Source: Diphasiastrum complanatum (Eukaryota > Streptophyta > Lycopodiopsida > Lycopodiales > Lycopodiaceae). Taken from it: DNA of 64,000 nt. Each line of letters begins with the position of its first letter. Position 1 is the first letter of the stretch. A program made the translations under genes and the position numbers. Of the stretch, positions 1 through 11,523 are shown piece by piece. The stretch lies in NCBI GenBank assembly GCA_029204225.1, contig CM055110.1, positions 42,637,862 to 42,701,861 on the forward strand, given 5' to 3'. Below the pieces are notes generated by a model. It ran no database searches and was not told the DNA's origin. It saw nothing but the letters and a program-made list of their open reading frames with translations.

Positions 1-414
1 GGATCTCCATCTCCTCTTCCTCCTTTGTGAATGTGAGCCTCGGGATCTTGATCTTGCTAGGTCTCATGTGCCCCATCACATGAATCCATGTACTCCTCAC
101 TCTCTATTATGGAAACCATCTCCTTTTGAGCTTCACTTTGATATGAGCTTTGTGGTAGCTTGTGGTTATAGCTTGTCTTGTTTCTCTTCAACATAGGTGT
201 GGTGGTTGCCTCCTTAGTCTACCTTGTTTGGCTTGGATTGAGAGGTATGGCACATGACATTCTAGAGAGTACAACTAGCTAGTGAAGAGTGAAGAATGAC
301 GTTTAAAATTGAAATTCTTACAATTTGATAAGAGCACCTTGTTTCATCATCCATCTTTCGACCTTGTCACACAATTGAAAGCTACAAGCATGCGTGCGTG
401 CACACACACACGTG

Positions 415-471
<57 letters not shown>

Positions 472-1750
472 ACAAACTTACCATGTGAATATACATATGC
501 AAAACAACTCTCCTAGTGAATATAACAAGAATACAAAAATCTTTTTCTTTAGATTGCCATCAATTAAGCCAACTATATTATTTCATTACTAATTTTCATA
601 GCATGTCAATTAATACAATATAAGGAACTATACATCTTGTATACCATGCTTTCTCCTAGAGAAAGTGAACATGGAAATGGATACCAAACACCACATTGAA
701 GCAAGTGGTTTACACTCACACACATAAAATCTGCTATAAAAATAAGCAACTAGGCATTATCCATATGGCAACGCAAAATAGAAAGCTCCTACAAAACACC
801 ACATTAAAGCGAGTGATATACACGCTCACACACACAAATACACATCTGCACATGCATGTATGAATGTGTGCTCTCACTCACATTGAGTGCATACATCAAC
901 ATATGTATGTTTATTTGACCTAGCCCTGTAGATTGTGTTCATCAAGCCAAAAATCATAAACCATCATTAGTTTCACAAGATGCTCTAAGTAGATGGGGGT
1001 ATGGCTTTGACCCTAACAAAAGGTAGGCCCCACCCAACAAGAGATGAACATGATGGAGCTAAATGCCAACTTGATGTAATTTTCAAAGGCCTCTTGTAGG
1101 CATTGCACCCCCTATATGAGGATTTAAGCATGAGCTCTCCAATTGTGTTACCCATGTGTCATGAATTTGAGACTTGTAGTAGGGCTTTGACAACCAGCCC
1201 CAGGTTTGACATTTAGCTCCACTCAAGGTGAGCATAAGCTCAGCAGCCTGACTCTTTCGAGTGGAAAGGTTCTTTCCAACTTCGAAGTCACAAGCAAGGA
1301 AAATAGCGGAAACTAAATTTGAGATCAAATTTCAACACAAGGGAGGCTAGTTGACTCTTGGAGCCATGGGTAAAACTTATTATGGTTTAAAACCAAGGAA
1401 GAGAACCTCTCCAAGGCCAAGCAAATAAGAAAACGTGGTCTCCATAGGCCACTTGGAATATCACACACATTCATTTACATAATTTATATTGGAAATTTAT
1501 TTCATATTTTCTTCTTTTTGAAGCTTTTCATTAATTCCACGAAACCACTGGCCCAAGAGATGCAATTTTCCACGCAGCACTTGCACTTCAAAATGACGTA
1601 CATGATCTGCCAATGGACTTCCGTTGAAGGGCATTTTGACTTTTCCTTTCTAAAACCTTTGTGTTTTCTGAAAATCAACTATCTTGAAAGGCTTGAAGAA
1701 TTGACTTGCCTTCATTTACACGTCAACCCCACAAAGCAATTACCCCGCAC
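1..1750. other. Non-coding 5' flank, no gene seen
   Basis: No reading frame here looks like a protein, and no splice-bounded exon or transposon motif was recognised. The stretch is AT-rich with short simple repeats such as CA runs and repeated 'acactcacaca' stretches around 700-850. It probably includes the distal promoter of the TMEM230-like gene to its right, but no specific element could be assigned. Confidence 0.5.
414..470. repeat. (CT)n microsatellite
   Basis: About 57 bases of nearly uninterrupted CT dinucleotide with a single CG interruption near the left end, preceded by a short GTGCGTG/CACACA run. Long CT/GA arrays recur across the window. Confidence 0.95.
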
Positions 1751-1795
1751 CTTTCTTTTATCAGTGGATCGTACAAGAAGTATTATAGTTGGTTG

Positions 1796-1862
1796 GATCG
1801 ATCGATCGAAGAGACGATCTGGAAATTCTGACGATATCAATTGGAGATCGATCGATCGACCG
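1796..1862. repeat. Paired GATC-repeat blocks upstream of the TMEM230-like gene
   Basis: Two short runs of tandem GATC (GATCGATCGATCGA) lie about 50 bases apart in the presumed promoter or 5' UTR of the downstream gene. They are self-complementary. No function can be assigned from sequence alone. Confidence 0.6.
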
Positions 1863-2032
1863 GCCTAACCATCTTCAGGAAAGTAATCGGGAATCGTCAT
1901 TTTGAGCAAAGATTTAGATTGCGTCTCGTGGATTCTGGTCAGCATATTTGCTACAGGGATCGGAGTGAAGCCTGTGGATTATTGGTTGATTTTGGAGCTG
2001 AATTAGCGAGTTTTGAATCATGGCATATGTAG
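1841..2032 (+). promoter_or_regulatory. Upstream ORF overlapping the TMEM230-like start codon
   Basis: A 63-codon frame begins with ATG at 1841 and ends at 2032. It overlaps the main start codon at 2020 in another frame. Its peptide resembles nothing I recognise. If transcription begins left of 1841, ribosomes starting here would pass the main ATG in the wrong frame, which would reduce translation. The transcription start is not visible, so its presence in the mRNA is an inference. Confidence 0.3.
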
Positions 2033-5000
2033 ATCACACTTTTTCCATCTCCGAAGATCCTATCGGTACCTTTATTGTAAACAACCGACCTCCTGTGAAG
2101 GAAATTGCACTCGCGGTTTCTCTGTTAGCTCTGGGATGTGTTGGCATTCTCGTGGGGCTTCTGATGATTTATAACAAGACAGGAGGCGATAGAGGACATG
2201 GTAAGTGGGTTTCTGTTTCTAGCCGTACTAGCATAGGCAGTACTTGTAAGGGGGAAAAACAAAGGCGTTCCCAATAATCGTATTATTTCGTGTCAAGTAG
2301 TAAGAAATGTCGGGATCCCGAATAAACGTCGTAACAAACGACATCTGCCTCTACGCTTCTTCGTGTTTTCCTTGAAATCACAGTTGTACAAACTATGAAA
2401 GTCCGTGTTTTATGTAATATTGAACAGAAGCTGGTTCTACAACCTCAAGGTATATCAAGGTAGGAGCATAATTGGAATTTCATTTCAGCTCCCTTAAACA
2501 TTGTTGCATATGCTTCCCTACTGATGCTAGAAAAGCCACATGCCCTCTGAAGCAATGTAGTGTCTAATATTTTTCCAACTTAAGAATCTGATTTTACTTT
2601 TAAAACATAAGCCGAGTTATCCTAATGAATGGATTTTTGGCTTTATCAGTTTACATGTGTTTTAGTTATCACTGCGTTGTGGTATTGTGGCTTAGGTTAT
2701 TCACGATTATCTTGAAGCTTCATGTTTTTCGTTCATATTTTATCCTTTTGACTTTGATTTAGTTTATGCCTAAGCAGCAAAGTCTGTGCTCTAAACTAGG
2801 GATTACATTATATATTTTTCTAAATTGCGAAAGCACTCGCACGGGAATAAATCCGTGAGGAGGGACGTACGGATATCTGTGTGGATGTGTGTGAGTAGGG
2901 GAGGAAGGTATACTGTGGGTATATGGGCCTTATACCAAAGCTGTATATCAGCTAACCGAGTGTTAATAGATCTCATGTAAAAATGGTGTTGTAGCCGTGT
3001 AAAAAACCTAGAAATAGGTGAAGCACAGCCACACATCTGTTATAAGTTCAAGATTTGGACCAAAACAATTAAACTTCTATGAGTGAATATCATGTAAATA
3101 CCTTATATATTTCTAGTGAACCACTTTCTACGGTGCATCGACTGATGAGCAACTGAAGTGATAGCACTATCTTAGATCTCTTGACTCTAGTGTATGAAAA
3201 AAAGTGTTTAGTGGTAGTGTAATTGGGCTACAATAGGAGATCTGTTTGCCCCTTTGCAAATTGTGTATGGCAAAGCTCTTCTGCTTCCTTCATATACACA
3301 AAGGAGAATAGCTCTGCTGCTGAGCAGTTCTGTGAGGACTATGAAACTGCTCACGGCAAGGTTCACGAAGCTATCACTTTTGGACAAAGTTGCCTGTTCA
3401 GGAACGGAACGTGTTCCAGAACAACGTTCTGGAATGTGTCCCGTTTTGGAACAGGCCATAGAAAAAAATTTATGGTACATACTGATTAAGCTGGAGTTTT
3501 TAGGTATCTATTTATTCATCGTTTTACAGGTCAGTAAGTCCTGACGTATTTTTCTAGGAATGGGTTTCTAGGTTTTGGGACATGAGAAGCAACAGTAAGC
3601 AGTGAATAAGAAACATGAAGATGTGTTCTTCAGTGAAGGTGGTCAGCTTTTGCTGAAGTTTGATAAATAGAGACTCAAAGAAGGGAAAGTATTTAACGTG
3701 ATGTTGTTTATTGAATGAATTCATCTAACTGAAAAATGCATGATGGTTTTACACACAAGTCTGCTCAAAGCTTGTATCAGACTACTCCTGGTGAATCCAA
3801 ATCTCCTGGAACCACTAGGAATTCTGGATAATAAGGGACCTCTTGAATCCATGGAAATCCATTTTACTAGGATATGAAGGAAAAGGAGGTTAGTGGACTG
3901 TCACTAGAACCCACGGTTCCCAGAACCGTGGGGTGAACCGTACCACGGTTCATGAACCGTGGTACGGTTCCAGTATCTAATTAATTAATTTTTTGCAAAA
4001 TTCCCCCCAAAACCCCTCCCAAGGCATTTTTGGGCTGTTTTTGGGGGTGGGTTGTTTAATCAAAATTAATGGCTGTTTAATCTCTGTTTTTTGGGGGCGG
4101 GTCACTGGGTTGTTAATCAGATTAACAGAGATTAACAGAATAATGATTGTTAATCAGATTAATTAGATTTACAGATTAACAGATTAATTAGATTAACAGA
4201 TTAACAGATTAATCAGATTTATTAGATTAACAGATTTACAGATTAACAGATTAACAGATAAATTAGATTAACAGATTAACAGATTAAACAGATTAATAGA
4301 GATTAACAGATTAATGGTTGTTAATCAGAATTGTTAAAAAAAACAGAGATTTATTAAACAGCCATTAAACTGTTAATCTGTTGACAAATCAGAATTCATC
4401 TCTGTTTTTTTAACAATTCTGATTTCTTTTGGCAATTTTTTGGGCTATTTTTGGGGGTGGGAAACTAAATTTTTTTTTTTATCAACTAAATAAATAATTG
4501 TAAGGTTCACAACGGTTCCCCCCAAATTTTTTTGTGAACCGTACGGTTCTGAGAACCGTGGTGAACCATCCACAGTTCACAGATTCTATGGGACTGTGTA
4601 AGTTATTCCTGAAAGGATGACCACAAGATTGATCTCATTATAGGAAGCTTTTCTACATGCCGACATGTCTAGCATATGAGCCAAGCCCAATAGGAAAATT
4701 CTCGAAGAAAGTTTAGGAGCTAGCAGACAAGGGTTTGATTCTTTCTAGCAGTTCTCGTTTTTGTTTTCTACTTTTCTTTTTTCAAAAGAAAGATGTGTCA
4801 TCTGGAATCTGTTTTGACTATAGAGCTTCCAACAAGATTAATGTTAGAAGTTGTTTTAAACACTGAAGAAGAATCTAGAAATTATCGATTGAACCTGATC
4901 TTTGGAAACCTTTCCTAGTTGACAGCTGTTGTAAATGCTAGTAGATTATGAATTGCTAGTGATTGAAGATCTCCACCATCTTGCATGAAATGCTCTGCCC

Positions 5001-6056
5001 TACCTGTACGCATCTCCCTTCCCCCCCATGCAACCTTACCTCCAGCAAACCCTATCTCCAGAGCCTCTATGGAACCCTACCTCCAGCCTCCACTCAACCC
5101 TACCTCCACAACCTTCATCTAATCCTACTTCCAGCCTCCTTCCAACCCTTACCTCTACAGCTTCTTGCAACCCTACCTGCACTCTTCCCATGCAATCCTA
5201 CCCTCATGGCCTCCTCACATGCCTCTTTCCTTCCTCCACACAGCCCTACCTTCGTGCAAGCCTATCTGCGTGGACTTTTTACACAATATGTGTGGACTTG
5301 GATTTTCCCTACAAGTAGCACAAAAAATAAAAATTTATACAGAACACATACGGAAAAATGTACTGCACATGCCTGTATTATACGCCACAGAGCTAGGCTT
5401 GAACTATGGTAATGATTCAAAGCTTTCAAAATTCAAACAATCATGCAAAGTTCTCCGTTTCCACAATTGGAACCCTCTAATAAAAAAATTATCATTATCA
5501 TTTCTTGGGGTTGACACAAAAATCACTCCATGCTATGTTACATTCATGAGTAATGTGAATGTGCTCTTTCTTTAGAATGTGTATTGTATTCTAAAATGCC
5601 TTCGAATGACGAATGAGATTTCAATCTATCAAATGGCCAGGATAGCCTTTGTGCCTCGGCAGGTTTTAGAGTTTTCAGTGTGCAGTTTATTTAACTTTAG
5701 TGTGCTCATGTTTCTACTAGTCAGCCAGGGCTATTTGTTCAAAGATAATCCTATTTGTCTATACCAAAACAAGCATCTTAAAGCCAGTACCTAATACGTG
5801 TAACACTAGGTTTGTTTTGACATTTTTCAGTCAGTTTTTTAACCTAGTAAGGCTAGCTTTAGATGCCAATAGTGTAGGATATGTGACATGAATCAACTGT
5901 TTTCACACTAAATCATTATGAGAATTTCTTTCAGGAATTGCATTCACTGTTCTAGGAGCGCTTCTTTTCATGCCGGGTTTCTACTACACCAGAATAGCGT
6001 ATTATGCATACAAAGGCTATAAAGGGTTCTCATTTGCCAACATCCCAAGTGTCTAA
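2020..6056 (+). CDS. TMEM230-like small membrane protein (two coding exons)
   Basis: Coding exons are 2020-2200 and 5935-6056, joined across a GT-AG intron (donor ATG|gtaagt at 2201, acceptor ttctttcag at 5934) that splits a glycine codon. The product is 100 residues, close to the usual plant TMEM230-like length of about 105. It starts [11 protein letters not shown] and carries a PPVKEIALA motif. Two hydrophobic segments lie at about residues 28-51 and 61-83, linked by a hydrophilic GGDRGHG loop. The tail contains [18 protein letters not shown] and ends in NIPSV. These are hallmarks of the plant TMEM230/DUF872 family of two-pass proteins of the secretory and endosomal membranes; the animal member is linked to vesicle trafficking. 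The ATG was chosen because the family's conserved N-terminus begins there. An apparent 85-codon ORF at this start is only exon 1 read into the intron. Confidence 0.9.
3395..3465. repeat. Cluster of GGAAC/GTTCC palindromes in the intron
   Basis: Within about 70 bases there are several alternating GGAAC and GTTCC motifs, including CCAGAAC and GTTCTGG arms only a few bases apart. Flanking sequence shows no obvious longer element. The motif resembles the GAACCGT palindromes that bound the fold-back element 450 bases downstream, so it may be a related remnant. Confidence 0.45.
3910..4582. mobile_element. Fold-back/MITE-like element inside the TMEM230-like intron
   Basis: The two ends (about 3910-3975 and 4503-4582) carry inverted copies of ACGGTTC and GAACCGT motifs; both edges share the core CACGGTTCYCAGAACCGT in opposite orientation. 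Inside them, G-rich 'tttttgggggtggg' blocks occur at about 4030 and 4450. The core from 4110 to 4340 is a degenerate tandem of AGATTAACA/TTAATC units. No transposase is encoded. The architecture of complex inverted-repeat ends plus a tandem core fits a non-autonomous fold-back transposon. A target-site duplication is not clear. Confidence 0.55.
5028..5290. repeat. C-rich degenerate minisatellite in the intron
   Basis: About eight imperfect units of roughly 25-35 bases are built on AACCCTACCTCCAGCCTCC. Because the units drift without stop codons, they open long spurious reading frames in two plus-strand frames (up to 149 codons) rich in Pro, Leu, Ser and Thr. Lack of any domain and the intronic position argue that these are not genes. 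Confidence 0.7.
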
Positions 6057-6660
6057 GTGGAGGCCTTGCCTTATGACTTACAAATCTGTCTTGATAGTCA
6101 GCTCCAAATCCAAATTGCAGAGAAGCTTCAAAGGATAAAACGGCAGAACTACTGATGATCATTTCTCTTTTTGTGTACTGCAATCGAATAATTGGTGTAC
6201 GAGGTGCTGGCTGCTTGAATGCTCTGTTGAAATTTTCTTAAACGTTTGTCCCATCAAAGCGGTGCCTGTATAAAGTTTGAATGGCAACCATACATTGTAC
6301 ATTACTTACATATCAGTTAAAAGTTCAACTAACAATTTGGTCAGGCGTAGTGCAGTCTCTACCTTGATTCTTTTAGCTTTATGTACTTCAAGGTTTTGTT
6401 GACCTGACATTTGGTGGTGTTATTACAAGCATGGTTGGATTTCTGTAAACAGTAGAACTGTTGTAGATTGGGTCAAGCTTTGTTAACATCTATCAAACTC
6501 CGTGAACTTGAAACTATACATTTTAGGTCTGAACATGAAATGATTTTATTTCATTTTTCTCCATTCTTATATTCTTTGCACATGTGTACTCAAATCTCAT
6601 GATTGTTGTTTGGGTTGCTTCACCTTTTCCACATGATTGATATGCCAAGCTTTGGTTTCT
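6057..6660 (+). other. Probable 3' UTR and downstream flank of the TMEM230-like gene
   Basis: AT-rich sequence directly after the TAA stop with no reading frame of interest. A canonical poly(A) signal in a convincing place was not identified, so the 3' end of the transcript is not set. Confidence 0.4.
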
Positions 6661-7640
6661 AGGGTTGAGGAATTTATTGTTTGATATTGGTCATGTGAAG
6701 ATTAAAAAGCCATCCAACTTGACTTTTGGGGTTGATGAAGATTTTCATCTTGCATGTAGTGTTATAAGTTGTAAATATCAAAAATAGCCTTGTAGAAACT
6801 CGAGCTAAATCTCATGCAATATGGTCTAGTTGTCATATGTGGCATGCATGTAGATTTAGATATTGAAATGGCCAATATTGGGCTAGTAGAAACTCGAGGT
6901 ACCATAAATGCATAGAGTGCAAGTTGTCCAAAGTGACATGCAAGGCATGCAAGAGTTGGTACGGACTCATGCAAGTGAAATTGTACATTAATAGTGTAGA
7001 ATTTGCCACATGTAGAAAGTAGGTAGATGTAGGTGGTTGAGCATGCATGTAAAGCCTTGGATTCTAGTGTTAGATTGTGGATTTCACTCTGATTGTTATC
7101 CAGGTGCTATCACAAAGCTTAGGGAAGGTCGTTGTCACTTTTGTGATTTTCCCACACGTGACTTGCTAGTTTTTTCACATGGTATTAGAGCCATACTAAG
7201 GTCTTAATGTTATAATCTATTTATGCATGAAAATTTTTGAGACAATTCAAGCTAGAAAGCAGTTTTTCCACTTTTTGCTATTGCCTTACGGAGTCAAGAA
7301 ATCCATCTATACTGCAAATGATTGTGAGTGTAGGATTGAAGGAGTTGGGAGTATTCCCTTATATGTTGCATCCTCTAAAGTATTGTGTTTCAAATATGTA
7401 CTTTTTGTGCCAAACCCAATTAAAAATATCATTAGTGTCGGCCAATGGCTTGATAATGGCCTAGATGTCAAGTTTGGTATTGACACTTGTGTAATCAAGA
7501 AAGAGGATGAGATTATTGATAGTGGACCTAGATTTCGAGGCATCTATAAAGTAGATTCAAGAGAGATGGAGGAGCCACTTGCTTTGTCACATTTATTGAT
7601 GAGTATACAATATTTACACGGTTGTATCTTCTATCTTCCA
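6660..7640 (+). mobile_element. Copia-like remnant: LTR end, PBS and protease fragment
   Basis: A primer-binding-site-like TGGTATTAGAGCC lies at 7180-7192, immediately after a sequence ending TTTTTTCACA, as at the end of a 5' LTR. Starting at 7227, a frame runs to 7640 with copia protease/pre-integrase features: EGVGSIPL, a VLFVPNPIKNIISVGQ block (family pattern 'VLYVPNLKKNLLSVGQ') and GLDVKFG. Gag, the protease active site, integrase and reverse transcriptase are missing, so this is a heavily deleted copy. The left LTR edge is not defined. Confidence 0.6.
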
Positions 7641-7732
7641 AAGCTATGGTGTTTCTAACATGCATCTTGTGTAACAATGTACAAGTAATATTCTGCAATG
7701 ATGTTCAGTGACTATGTAGACTTGTAGAATTT

Positions 7733-9438
7733 GTTGGTGTTCCGATTATCTAGCCATCAACGATTTCAGCTGAAGGTTGAATGCCCTACTATTCTGCGGC
7801 CAACTTCAAGCTTCTGTACTCACATTTCTGATTTATCTAAGTGCATTTTTGTGTCTACGTTTTTGGTTCCATTGCACATTGCAATATTCATTTCATCTTG
7901 AACTCATAGCTAGTAACTGACGCACTACCGATCTATCTTCATCTGCTCACCACTTCCGCTGCTCACCACTTTTTCATCAAAATTCTACATGGTATCAGAG
8001 CTCAGTTCTCTAATCCTGTAGATTTCCTACATGGTATCAGAGTAGGTGGCTCAGTAATCTGTATATTCATTGTGGACTCAGTCTCGCTTCTATCGAGACC
8101 TCATACCAGTTAGTGCACAGCCAACAGTTTCATATTAATGTTGTTTCTACCAACGATATCGCACACAATACCAGAATAGATTCTACTTCTAGTTCCTCTC
8201 TGATTGACAAGTTCGATGGAGAGAACTACCATCTCTAGAAGTTCAAGATGATGGTCATTCTACTAGCCAAAGAACTATGGGACATAGTTGATGGTACCCA
8301 AATCAAGCCAGAGGATGATGTAGCCAACATTATCAAATGGAGGCAACGAGATGGCAAGGCATTTGCCTTAATCACTCTGAATATCAAAGACTCCCAAATT
8401 AGTCATATCTGATCTGCATAGACTACTAAGGATGCTTGGGACATCCTAGCAACTCTCTATGACATCAAAGATGTCACTTCCAAATTACATCTGAGGAAGA
8501 AATTCTTCACACTCAGAATGTCTGATGCAGACACCATTTCTAGCCATCTCAACACATTCAAAAACCTCATGGAGCAAATGACTGCAACAGGATTGAACAT
8601 TGAAGATATGAAGTAATGACTCTTTTATTGAGTCTCCTTGAAGCCTATGAAACATGGGTCATGGCTATTTCAACCCAACAACAAGTCATTTTTATGCTGT
8701 TACAAGAGGAGATCAGAAGGAATGCATCTTCCTTAGGCTCGAGATCGGATCTTCAAGCCCTATAAACAAACAAAAATCAAAAAAATTAGAAGAGATTTCC
8801 AAAGTCAAATTTTTCTAACAAAAAGAACAACTTGAAGTTTGGGTCAAATTTTGACTCTAGGTCAAAATTTTACTCAGGGTCAAATTTTGGCTAAAGGTCG
8901 AATTTGAATTCTTCTTCATCATTCCAACCAAAGTAGAACCTGTTCTGCAAATACTATAAGAGGACTGGTCATCTCATCAAGGACTGCAAAACACTCAAGT
9001 ACAAGAATGAAAAAAAGTTGCAGTCCCAACAACAAGCAAATGATGCCTCAACCAGTTACTCGATCCAACATGAATAGGAAGATGACGCTGCATTTTTGAC
9101 CAAAGTTGAAGAACAATAGGATATCGATTCCTGGTATTTGGACTCAGGTGCAACACAATACATGACTCAGCATCGAGACTGGTTCCGTGACTACAAGTCA
9201 TACACCCATTCTAGAGTTGTGCAACTTGGAGACAACTCAACTCAATCCATTGAGGGTGAAGGAACAGTCGGGATCGAATTCTAGAAAGGTGATGTAATGT
9301 TTTTGTCCAATGTTATTTAGATTCCAAATATGACCAAAAACCTGCTCTGAGTTAGCAGAATCACAGATTCAGATCAAAGGGTCAAATTCGATAGACATGG
9401 CTGCTATAAAGTCCTACACACAAAATACTATCTAAACT
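7733..9438 (+). pseudogene. Copia family A, copy 1: LTR, duplicated PBS, broken gag and protease
   Basis: A probable short LTR (TGTTGGTGTTCC...ATTCTACA, 7733-7989) is followed by TGGTATCAGAGCT at 7990 and a second TGGTATCAGAG at 8032. Gag begins near 8180 with the copia pattern SSLIDKFDGENYH and continues through LWDIVDGT, KDAWDIL and LHLRKKFF, but has several in-frame stops and a frameshift near 8610. A zinc-knuckle segment (FCKYYKRTGHLIKDCK) lies near 8942, then a protease motif LDSGATQYMT near 9136. The copy ends near 9438, before integrase. It shares family-specific segments with the copies at 29.5-33.6 and 33.6-36.3 kb. Confidence 0.8.
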
Positions 9439-9900
9439 TGCCAATACAAGCAATCAACAAGGGAAAAGATGGTGGTGGACAAACCAAACCCAACCAAACC
9501 TAGATCGAACAGATCTAGCCCCCAAGCTATGGATCAATCTCAATGAGGAATGAGGAACTACTCTAGCAGCATGTATCTACCAATCATGTAATCAAGCATA
9601 CACTAGTGAGAGCCCAATAGGTATACTTATACCCTCCAACGCCCATGCACCACTAGTAGTGCACTGGGACACCTCATTGGACACCTCTGCAACCTATCTG
9701 GGCCATGTCATCCAATTTCCAAATGACTCACTGATAGACCCATATAATTCCACCATCAAGAGTTTAGGCCTACAACCATTAATTATGACCTTATACACAT
9801 AAGGACCCCTATTCTCTTATAGTCACAATTAACTTACGGATTATTGGTCTACTGATCTCTAGCGTGGACACGCTACCCGAGACCAGTCGTGGGCATGACA
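9439..9900 (-). repeat. Gypsy 3' LTR (minus strand)
   Basis: On the minus strand the sequence preceding 9900 reads like the end of a gypsy polyprotein followed by a purine tract (AAGGGGGGAAGAATG, near 9901-9915) and then TGTCATGCCCACG, a typical gypsy polypurine-tract/LTR junction. The LTR would run from 9900 down to about 9439, where TTGGCA provides a plausible end, giving about 460 bases. The matching 5' LTR was not found. The gypsy coding half at 15.8-18.0 kb is in the same orientation and may be the other part of one element split by the copia at 10.2-15.6 kb. Confidence 0.55.
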
Positions 9901-9946
9901 TTCTTCCCCCCTTATTCAAGTTTTGTCCTCAAAACTTAAAACTGGA

Positions 9947-10162
9947 GAAGCTCCTCCTTAAGCTTCCTTCCTGTTCTCAGGTATTATCATTGTCTGTGTG
10001 TCCCTTCCATCGAACCAGATGCTCGATAACTATACAATTTCTCAATCGTTTAGTTCTTGTATCCAATATCTTTTTGGGTTCAAGTTCCTCCTTAAGCTTC
10101 CTTCCTGTTTTCAGGATTCATCATCATCTGTGTGTCTCTTCCATCGAACCAGATGCTCGATA
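9947..10162. repeat. Tandem duplication of about 133 bases
   Basis: Segments at about 9950-10027 and 10083-10160 both run from CTCCTTAAGCTTCCTTCCTG through to CATCGAACCAGATGCTCGATA with few mismatches. They lie between the gypsy polypurine tract and the start of the copia LTR at 10163, so they probably belong to the 3' untranslated part of the gypsy element. Confidence 0.8.
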
Positions 10163-11502
<1,340 letters not shown>

Positions 11503-11523
11503 CCCCCCCCCTTAAGCTAATTG

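Noticed and set aside
1083-1328. 81-codon minus-strand frame
   Set aside because: No domain, atypical composition, and no neighbouring splice or promoter signals.
3223-3544. Overlapping short frames on both strands in the intron
   Set aside because: They overlap a palindrome cluster, have no domain, and lie between the two TMEM230-like exons.
4963-5575. Pro/Leu-rich frames up to 149 codons
   Set aside because: They lie inside the TMEM230-like intron and come from a degenerate minisatellite without stop codons.
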